Shown: positions 1-5,407 of the stretch, one piece after another
How positions within the stretch are numbered: position 1 is the first letter of the stretch
Layout: each line of letters starts with the position of its first letter
DNA from: Planctomycetota bacterium
GTDB taxonomy: Bacteria; Planctomycetota; Phycisphaerae; Phycisphaerales; SM1A02
DNA length: 6,913 nt
Direction of reading: 5' to 3'
Assembly (NCBI GenBank): GCA_003671065.1
Contig: QWPU01000169.1
Location: 1 to 6,913 of the forward strand
Program-made: the position numbers and the translations under genes
Notes under the pieces: model-generated
What the model was told of the DNA's origin: nothing
Databases searched by the model: none
Seen by the model: the letters and a program-made list of their open reading frames with translations, nothing else

Positions 1-1
1 G

Positions 2-1171
2 TTGGCGGCAGAAGCGGCGCATCGCGAACTGAGTGCGAAGATCCAAACGCTTGAGCGCGAGATTGAAGAGGCGCGCGTGGAACCGGCGCGCGTGGAAGCG
101 GCGCTCATTGCGGCAGCGAGCATCGCGGCGGCCAATGCGGGCGAAGCTGAGTCCACTGCGATCAACTGTGAACAATTTGACGAAACCGATATTGCGCTTG
201 CGGCAGAGGCGCGTATCCAGCAAATGGTTCTTCCGAAACTCATGCAACTGGCGCAAGCCGCAGCGTTTCTTCGCACACGCAAGAATCGATTGGCGGCAGT
301 TCGACAGGGTCTGCGCCATCGTTCCGCTGCGCTGCGTGTGCTGCGTCAGATCTATTCGACGCCAAGACTCGATGCTGGACTTGAGCCCTGCGCCAATGCT
401 GCTGTCGCATCGCCATCAATGCTCGTTGGCGAAATGCAAGGCGATCGCTTGGCGATTGCGCAGGAACGTCAAGAGCTCGTTGAGTTGCGCGACATTCTCG
501 CGGCAAGCGAAGACAGACTTTCGCGGCGCGCGCATGCATCGCGCTTCTTTGGAACGACTGCAATTGTCACGCTGTTCATGAGCGTTTCTGGCGCGCTCTC
601 ATGGCACGCTGCTGGCGTGCTTGCGCCGCCGACCATACTCGCTCATGTTGAATTGCAAGCGACGAGTCGCGCGCCTGAATCGCAACAAACCGGGGCGGTT
701 GATGCAACAGTAGTGGGCGCCTGGTTGCGCGAAAGTCTTTCTGATGACACTTTCATTGGTGCGGTAAGCAGTCGACTGTCGGATCGCGGCCGTTTGCGCG
801 CCGAGAGCGAAGAACTCGCTGCGAATCTCAGCGACCGCGCGAGTGTCGAAGTCGACGGCTCAACCATTCGAGTTTCATTGCGTGGTGACGGCGCGGAGAC
901 AACTGTTGCGACGCTCGATGCCATCGCAACCACGGCGTATGTCGAAGCGAATCGCAGTCCCGAGCGCCGCAGTGATCAATTGAAAATCGGCATCGCCAAT
1001 GCCACTCGCGAGGTCGGTCGCACGGTGTTCTCGCACGCCGAGGCCATTACCGATCACTCACGCGTCATGCGCGCTGGCATGGTTTTCGGCGCCTTCACTG
1101 CAATTGCCTCACTGCTCGCGGGCGCATTCTGGTTGATGGCGCGCCGGGCGAGCCGCACCGAAGTGCTTTGA
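2..1171 (+). CDS. Coiled-coil, two-TM protein with Wzz/GumC-like periplasmic domain (5' partial)
   Basis: The frame is open from the first complete codon (TTG at 2-4) to TGA at 1169-1171, giving 389 visible residues. No ribosome binding site can be seen, so the gene probably begins upstream. Residues about 1-45 and 145-180 are rich in Glu, Arg, Ala and Leu and look like coiled coil. A first hydrophobic segment spans about 182-207, and a second, 360-379, is followed by a short basic tail (Arg381, Arg382, Arg385). The stretch between them (about 208-359) should be periplasmic. It contains the series AWLRESLSDDTF (240-251), SVEVDGSTIRVSL (281-293) and ATTAYVEANR (309-318). This resembles the order seen in Wzz/GumC polysaccharide co-polymerases, where a 'Leu-Ser-Val-Glu ... 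Ile-x-Ile/Val-Ser' strand is followed by a helix ending in AYVExN. Family knowledge suggests a role in controlling surface polysaccharide length or export, but that function is inferred. The large cytoplasmic coiled coil is not part of a minimal Wzz. No tyrosine-kinase (Walker) domain is present in the visible part. Confidence 0.85.
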   Translation: MAAEAAHRELSAKIQTLEREIEEARVEPARVEAALIAAASIAAANAGEAESTAINCEQFDETDIALAAEARIQQMVLPKLMQLAQAAAFLRTRKNRLAAVRQGLRHRSAALRVLRQIYSTPRLDAGLEPCANAAVASPSMLVGEMQGDRLAIAQERQELVELRDILAASEDRLSRRAHASRFFGTTAIVTLFMSVSGALSWHAAGVLAPPTILAHVELQATSRAPESQQTGAVDATVVGAWLRESLSDDTFIGAVSSRLSDRGRLRAESEELAANLSDRASVEVDGSTIRVSLRGDGAETTVATLDAIATTAYVEANRSPERRSDQLKIGIANATREVGRTVFSHAEAITDHSRVMRAGMVFGAFTAIASLLAGAFWLMARRASRTEVL

Positions 1172-1200
1172 CGACCAGCATTATCACGCGTGAATGCGCA

Positions 1201-1542
1201 CTACTTGCCTGACCACGGGAAACTTCCTGTATCTGCAGTTCGAAGGGAAAGTCGAGCGATGACAGGGTCGATGAGTTGTGCGTAGGCGTCCACGAAGTGG
1301 TTCGCCAGAAAGGCCAGCGCACTATGCACGGATTCGCAAGGCTCAAACTCGTTGGAACACCAGCTCTTGATGGACTCTCGGAGTCCTTCGTCGATGATGC
1401 TCCAAAATCGTTGCCCTTTCCTTCTTGCATGCGCGACCTCAATAGAGGCTCGCGCGATCACGGTGCGCTCGACGCGCTCGAACGCGTGACATTCAACTTT
1501 GAGCAGCTTCGAAACGAGCTTGCCACGAACCACGGTTCTCAC
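1201..1542 (-). CDS. Doubtful hypothetical protein, 113 aa
   Basis: The reading frame runs from GTG at 1540-1542 to TAG at 1201-1203. A GAGGG sequence (plus-strand ccctc at 1548-1552) lies 5 nt before the GTG and could serve as ribosome binding site. The predicted protein has a basic N-terminal part and amphipathic stretches such as SALAFLANHFVDAYAQLIDP near the C-terminus. It has no signal peptide, no membrane segment and no motif I recognise. It would converge on the first gene, with 29 bp between the two stop codons, and would begin about 60 bp beyond the hairpin terminator. An antisense open frame of 95 codons (1276-1563, plus) overlaps most of it in the same codon register, so one may be the shadow of the other, or neither may be real. 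No function is proposed. Confidence 0.35.
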   Translation of the reverse strand: MRTVVRGKLVSKLLKVECHAFERVERTVIARASIEVAHARRKGQRFWSIIDEGLRESIKSWCSNEFEPCESVHSALAFLANHFVDAYAQLIDPVIARLSLRTADTGSFPWSGK

Positions 1543-1602
1543 GAAGGCCCTCGCGCCGCGTGACGACCACAGTGGGGGGATAGTGGGGGAATAAGAAAAG
1601 TG

Positions 1603-1640
1603 ACACGGCCTCGAGGTAACTCGAGGCCGTGTTCTTTTTT
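1603..1640 (+). terminator. Strong hairpin terminator, probably bidirectional
   Basis: A perfect 13-bp inverted repeat, ACACGGCCTCGAG (1603-1615) and CTCGAGGCCGTGT (1620-1632), encloses a 4-nt loop (GTAA). It is followed by TCTTTTTT (1633-1640), the textbook form of an intrinsic terminator for plus-strand transcription. On the minus strand the same hairpin is followed by CACTTTTCTTATT, a less perfect U-rich tail. It could therefore also end the M16 operon, whose last stop codon is about 105 nt upstream on that strand. The A-rich left arm and T-rich right arm are typical of a shared terminator between converging transcripts. The minus-strand role seems the most useful one here. Which plus-strand transcript it ends (the first gene or an unrecognised small gene) is unclear. 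Confidence 0.85.
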
Positions 1641-1675
1641 GGATCGCCGCGCCCGCAACGAACTCACTTCGCGTT

Positions 1676-1714
1676 GATCAGCACCAGATGAGCACCAAAG
1701 GATGAGCACCAAAG
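1676..1714. repeat. Short tandem repeat, 14-nt unit
   Basis: The unit gatgagcaccaaag occurs twice back to back (1687-1700 and 1701-1714). A shortened, one-mismatch copy, gatcagcacca, stands directly before it (1676-1686). The array ends 23 bp from the M16 operon stop codon, so it lies in that operon's 3' untranslated region. It looks like a slippage-type duplication. No known regulatory repeat is recognised. Confidence 0.8.
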
Positions 1715-1737
1715 GAAGCCGCCGCAGCGGCGCCCGC

Positions 1738-3219
1738 TCAATCACGCGGCAGCATTGTCATTGGATCGCGCTGCGGAATCTGCACTGATTGATCGTCGAA
1801 GAATTCCGCCATCTTCGCGCGGCCTGTTGCGTCGCCGAGACTGATCGTGTCCCAGTCGCCGACGATGTAGATCGCCATCTGTGTTGGATCAAGCAGTCGC
1901 TGCGCAACGCGTTGCACATCAGCGGCGCTCACCTTCGCAACATTCGCACGAAATGTCGTCCAGTACGACGAGTCGCGACCAGTCCATTCATCACCAACGA
2001 AGATCTTCAGCATCGCGGGCTTCGATTCGAATGATCGAGGAAATGTCTCGATGAACGACTGCTTCGCAACTTCGAGTTCTTCGGCGCTCACAGGTGTATC
2101 GCGCATCTTGCGGAACTCATTCTCGATGAGCTTGATCGCAAGCGCGACCGTTGCACTCTTCGATTGAAAGCCCGCGCGAAACTCGCCAGGGTAATACACG
2201 CCTGGATCAAGCGAACTACCTGCGGAGTAGGCGAGGCCTTCATCACTACGAACCGTCTTCATGATGCGACTGGTGAATCCGCCGCCACCAAGAATCTCAT
2301 TCATCACAAGCGACGGAAAGAAGTCTGGATCTTCGCGCGTGATCGAGCGATTGCCGATGTAGACCTTGCCTTGCGGAATCTCTTTCTCCACATGAAACAC
2401 GCCAGGTTTGAGCACACTGGTCGGTGCAGGAGGAGTTGGCATGCGCTCACCCTTTGGCCACGCCGCGAACGCTTGCTCAAGTTTCGCGAGCATTGCAGGG
2501 ATTTCAAAGTCGCCGCTGACAGCGACGACAACATTCGCAGGATTGAACACCTTGCTCGCAAACGCAGCCATGTCGTCTTTGGTGATGCTGCGAACGCTTG
2601 CTTCGGTGGGCTGACGCGCTTCGAAGTGATCCGCGCCATAGAGCGCGATCGCCCACTCGCGATCGAGAATTGGTTCAGCGTCATCGTTGCGTTGCTTCAT
2701 GTATTCAAGCGTTGAGTCGAGCGCGACTTTGATCTTCGCGTCATCAAAGCGCGGACGCATCATCATGTCCATCAGCAGAGTGAGGCTCTCATCGAAGGTC
2801 GAAGTGAGGCAGTCGAGTGAGACGCTGCAACTCGTCCCGCCGCCCCTCATGGAAATCTCGGTCGCGAGGAAATCAAGCTTTTCATCGAGATCCGAAGGCG
2901 CCATGCTGATGGTGCCACCTGTGCGCAAGAGCGCGGTCGTCATGCCAGTGAGTCCGCACTTGTTTGCGGCTTCGAGAAACTCGCCGCCACGGAAACTCAT
3001 GCTGAGATCGATGAGCGGAAGTTCTTTGCTTGGCGCAAGAAACACCACGATGCCGTTTGAGAGCTCGTGTCGAAAGTCCGCGGCCATTGGTGGCGTGAAC
3101 GAAAGTGGTTTGAATGTGAGTTGCTCAGGCCTCGGTGGAATCATTTGCGCGATCGCAGATGAAGTTGAGAGTTGAGCGACGAGCGCGACCGTGATGAGTG
3201 TGATTGATGTGGTCTTCAT
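1738..3219 (-). CDS. Periplasmic M16B peptidase family protein, non-catalytic partner subunit
   Basis: The protein has 493 residues from ATG at 3217-3219. This start is preferred over an in-frame GTG at 3235-3237 because AAAGGA (plus-strand 3229-3234) sits 9 nt before the ATG and the protein then opens with a clean signal peptide: MKTT, a hydrophobic core, and the cleavage site AIA|Q after residue 24. The mature protein has an N-terminal M16 domain (about 48-215) and an M16_C domain (about 215-410, the 'GDF' strand at 236-238 followed by GGGGFTSR at 311-318). Where active M16 enzymes carry HxxEH, this one has Thr95-Ala-Leu-Leu98-Arg99, so all the zinc-binding and base residues of that motif are gone. 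The substrate-positioning pair is kept: Arg324 and Tyr331 in VRSDEGLAYS. Family knowledge of M16B heterodimers says such a subunit binds substrate while its partner cuts. It is the second gene of the operon, 21 bp after the catalytic subunit. Three cysteines (88, 131, 137) are present. The cellular substrate is unknown. Confidence 0.93.
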   Translation of the reverse strand: MKTTSITLITVALVAQLSTSSAIAQMIPPRPEQLTFKPLSFTPPMAADFRHELSNGIVVFLAPSKELPLIDLSMSFRGGEFLEAANKCGLTGMTTALLRTGGTISMAPSDLDEKLDFLATEISMRGGGTSCSVSLDCLTSTFDESLTLLMDMMMRPRFDDAKIKVALDSTLEYMKQRNDDAEPILDREWAIALYGADHFEARQPTEASVRSITKDDMAAFASKVFNPANVVVAVSGDFEIPAMLAKLEQAFAAWPKGERMPTPPAPTSVLKPGVFHVEKEIPQGKVYIGNRSITREDPDFFPSLVMNEILGGGGFTSRIMKTVRSDEGLAYSAGSSLDPGVYYPGEFRAGFQSKSATVALAIKLIENEFRKMRDTPVSAEELEVAKQSFIETFPRSFESKPAMLKIFVGDEWTGRDSSYWTTFRANVAKVSAADVQRVAQRLLDPTQMAIYIVGDWDTISLGDATGRAKMAEFFDDQSVQIPQRDPMTMLPRD

Positions 3220-3228
3220 GTGAGTAGT

Positions 3229-3234
3229 TCCTTT
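3229..3234 (-). promoter_or_regulatory. Ribosome binding site that fixes the second M16 start
   Basis: Minus-strand AAAGGA lies in the 21-bp gap between the two M16 genes, 9 nt before ATG at 3219. It selects this ATG over the in-frame GTG at 3237, which would put the site inside the coding region and add six residues before the signal peptide. Confidence 0.7.
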
Positions 3235-3240
3235 CACGGA

Positions 3241-5154
3241 TCAGTTCTTGCTCGCGGGAGTTGTCGTTGCGCCTGCGGCGTCGAGTTGTGCGAGACGCTC
3301 TTCGATTTTCGAAAGGATGTAGTCAAACAGCGGCTTCATTTGCGGAGGGACTTGACTCACTTGCCCAGTCATTTGTTCAAAGCCAGCGCGGAGTTTTGCG
3401 ACATCGGTTTCTTTGCCAATGTCCAACGCCGCCGCGCGCGCTTGGGCTTGCATCGGTGCAGGAAGCGCCGATAGAGCCTCATCTTGCACGGAAGTCGGCG
3501 CGCCACCCTTGCGCGTGTAGGTTGCGACTGAGCGATTCTTCTCGGTGAAGTAGGTCTTCGCAACGCGCTGCACATCCGCAGCAGTCACAGCATCAATGCG
3601 CTTCGGGCCATCATTGATTTCTTCCCACGCACCCAGACCTTCGCCGTAGCCGAGTTGGACGAGCAAGAAGAAGTTGCTTTTCAAGCGACGAAAGTTCGAC
3701 GCAGCAAACTGATTCTTCACTTTCTGCAATTCGAGATCAGGCACAAGCGCGTCTTGCAACTTCGCAAGTTCCGCATACCACGCCGCTTCGAGTGCAGCAG
3801 GCGCTGCGTCACCCTTCACTTCGGAGGTGAAACTAAACGCACCCGCATACTTGCGACTGTCTTGCGCGGCTCCTGCACTCGATGCAATGGCTGCGCCTTC
3901 GACGAGCGTCTTGTAGAGGCGTCCCGTGCGACCGTTGAGCACCGACGCGAAGACATCAAGCGCGTAGGAATCAGCGTGACGAAACGGCACCGTGTGGTAA
4001 CGCACTTCGACGCTCGGTTGGCAATCGCACTCGGCATTCATGCGCATTTCCGCGAGTTGCGGCACTTCAAGCGTGACGACTGCAGGCGGATTCGATTCGC
4101 CGGGCACGAGTCTGCTGAAGTAGCGCGTGATGGTGTCTTTGATCTCACTCGGATTGAAGTCACCAACGATGACGCCACAGATATTGTTGGGTCGGTAGTA
4201 GATGTTCCAATACTTCATCGCCTCTTCCATGGTGTAACTGTTGAGATCACTCGTCCAACCAATCACAGGCCATGAGTAGCCGCTGGCCGAATAGAACATG
4301 GAATCAAATTGCTCTTGGAAGACGCCAGTCGGCGTGCTCTCGGTACGAAGACGACGCTCTTCATGCACGACATCGCGCTCGCTGAAGAACTCACGAAACA
4401 CCGAGTTTGAAAGGCGATCCGACTCCATCCACGCCCAGAGATCGAACTTGTTCGATGGCACATTGATGAAGTAGAAGGTCACATCGTTCGAAGTAAACGC
4501 GTTCATCCCCGATCCGCCTTGCGCGGTGTAGATCTTGTCGAACTCATCCTTCACAACTGTGCGCGCCGCTTCTTGCTGCGCTTTGAGGAGCTCGAGTTGC
4601 TTCTCGATTTCAACGCGAACTTCTGGCGTCGCCTTCGTTGCTTGTGATTGCAACTCTGCGATTTTGTCAGCACCAAGACGGCCTTGCTGCGAGTCCATCA
4701 ACATCTTGAGTTCGCTACGCAATTTCGCGAGTTCAGGTGAATCATTGTCGGCGTCCCATGGATCAGCGATCTCGCCATCGAAGTAGCGGCGGTACTGCTC
4801 GTTCCAGGTGATCTCATTCATCTGTCGGCGCACCATCTTTTGCGCGTCGCGATACTTCGCGTCCGCAGCCTTGTCGGAGGTACCGATGGTGTCGGTTCCT
4901 TTAAACATCATGTGCTCAAAGAAATGACTGATACCCGTGATGCCAGGGCGCTCGTTCACCGAGCCGACCTTCGCGACCCAACCCGCCGCAATCACATTGG
5001 GTTGATCGGTTCGAGGCAGAAGCAAGAACTTCATGCCGTTGTCGAGCGTGAACACTTCAGGCTTGACTTGTTGAGCGCTGACGGGCAGCGCAAGCAATGT
5101 CGCGGCGATGGTGGCAAGCAGTCCGGTGAAAAGACGAGTTGACGCGTGTGGCAT
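3241..5154 (-). CDS. Periplasmic M16 zinc metallopeptidase, catalytic subunit with long helical insert
   Basis: The protein has 637 residues from ATG at 5152-5154. AGGA (plus-strand 5161-5164) lies 6 nt upstream, and the start gives a signal peptide with Arg7, a hydrophobic core, and cleavage at VSA|Q after residue 27. An in-frame TTG further up (5217) would bury this signal. The inverted zinc motif is intact: His77-Phe-Phe-Glu80-His81, in GISHFFEHMMFKGT. The third ligand is most likely Glu266 in ERDVVHEERR (259-268). The usual gap from the motif to this Glu is about 76 residues; here it is about 184. The extra residues (about 95-210) are charged and helical. The conserved NAFTSNDVTFY block follows at 218-228. 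The M16_C domain (about 310-500) includes a CxC (Cys376, Cys378) and GRTGRLYKTLVE (408-419). The Arg/Tyr pair of the partner subunit is replaced by Val418 and Ser425. A helical C-terminal tail of about 60 residues ends the protein. It is the first gene of the operon and should hydrolyse peptides in the periplasm together with the downstream subunit. Confidence 0.95.
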   Translation of the reverse strand: MPHASTRLFTGLLATIAATLLALPVSAQQVKPEVFTLDNGMKFLLLPRTDQPNVIAAGWVAKVGSVNERPGITGISHFFEHMMFKGTDTIGTSDKAADAKYRDAQKMVRRQMNEITWNEQYRRYFDGEIADPWDADNDSPELAKLRSELKMLMDSQQGRLGADKIAELQSQATKATPEVRVEIEKQLELLKAQQEAARTVVKDEFDKIYTAQGGSGMNAFTSNDVTFYFINVPSNKFDLWAWMESDRLSNSVFREFFSERDVVHEERRLRTESTPTGVFQEQFDSMFYSASGYSWPVIGWTSDLNSYTMEEAMKYWNIYYRPNNICGVIVGDFNPSEIKDTITRYFSRLVPGESNPPAVVTLEVPQLAEMRMNAECDCQPSVEVRYHTVPFRHADSYALDVFASVLNGRTGRLYKTLVEGAAIASSAGAAQDSRKYAGAFSFTSEVKGDAAPAALEAAWYAELAKLQDALVPDLELQKVKNQFAASNFRRLKSNFFLLVQLGYGEGLGAWEEINDGPKRIDAVTAADVQRVAKTYFTEKNRSVATYTRKGGAPTSVQDEALSALPAPMQAQARAAALDIGKETDVAKLRAGFEQMTGQVSQVPPQMKPLFDYILSKIEERLAQLDAAGATTTPASKN

Positions 5155-5407
5155 AGGAAGTCCTAGTTTCAGATCACTGAGCGCTCGCGGTCTTCGCGAG
5201 GGAGGGGAATAGTACAAAGGAATGCGGGACTTTCGGCGGTTTCAGGACCATGAGGGAACCAAGGACGCCGCGGGTTCGGACAATCGGCGACTTCCGTCGA
5301 GTCGGTCCTTCCGATTGGACGATTGCGCTTTACATTGCAGGCGCAGGTTTTGATTCCTGCGTCAGGCTTGACCGTCAGATGAATCTGGTTGTTATTGGAG
5401 ATCTTCA
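5155..5407. promoter_or_regulatory. Divergent intergenic control region with inverted repeats
   Basis: These 253 bp separate two divergently transcribed export genes, so promoters for both should lie here. I cannot identify either with confidence. A possible minus-strand -10, TACTAT (plus-strand 5209-5214), would lie 55 bp before the M16 start, but no matching -35 is visible. Inverted repeats are clear. CTCGCG/CGCGAG (5184-5200, 5-nt loop) would fall in the M16 leader. CAATCGG/CCGATTG (5281-5287 and 5311-5317) encloses a 23-nt loop that has its own CGAC/GTCG. An 8-bp stem with one G-U (5340-5347 and 5356-5363, 8-nt loop TTTTGATT) lies before the nuclease-fold gene. No known riboswitch is recognised. 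Confidence 0.5.
5397..5400 (+). promoter_or_regulatory. Ribosome binding site supporting a TTG start
   Basis: GGAG lies 7 nt upstream of TTG at 5408-5410. The frame is closed by an in-frame TGA at 5369-5371, and no ATG or GTG occurs between that stop and the signal peptide, so this site and the TTG together define the start of the nuclease-fold gene. Confidence 0.65.

Larger units (their letters stand above)
1172..1737. other. Poorly resolved gap between the first gene and the M16 operon
   Basis: This 566-bp stretch has no confidently recognised gene. Both strands are open through much of 1213-1563, in the same codon register, so codon bias does not separate them. A minus-strand reading (1201-1542) and a plus-strand reading (1276-1563) both have about 60% G/C at third positions by hand count. 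The right part holds a short G-rich direct repeat (agtggggg twice, about 1571-1589), the hairpin terminator, a 14-nt tandem repeat, and a small GC-rich hairpin just after the M16 stop codon (GCCGC/GCGGC, 1718-1731). A 10-nt palindrome, tcacgcgtga, lies at 1184-1193 just after the first gene's stop. It has no room for a loop and no T-tract. Confidence 0.6.

Noticed and set aside
33..581. A 182-codon plus-strand frame inside the first gene
   Set aside because: Its translation is dominated by Arg, Ser and Cys, as expected from an out-of-frame reading of a GC-rich gene. The overlapping frame has clear coiled-coil and membrane features.
1539..1745. A 68-codon minus-strand frame over the terminator and tandem repeat
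   Set aside because: It reads through a strong hairpin terminator and a tandem repeat, has no ribosome site that I can see, and has no recognisable protein features.
2164..4275. Several plus-strand open frames of 80-206 codons (for example 2164-2715 and 3655-4275)
   Set aside because: They lie wholly antisense to the two M16 genes, which have intact family motifs throughout, and their translations are rich in Arg, His and Cys.
5155..5217. A longer form of the catalytic M16 subunit starting at TTG 5217
   Set aside because: It would add 21 residues in front of a good signal peptide and include the ribosome binding site of the ATG at 5154 in the coding sequence.
5368..5396. A TTGACC (5368-5373) as -35 box for the nuclease-fold gene
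   Set aside because: At 17-nt spacing the -10 position reads GTTATT, only three of six matches, and transcription would start almost on the ribosome binding site.
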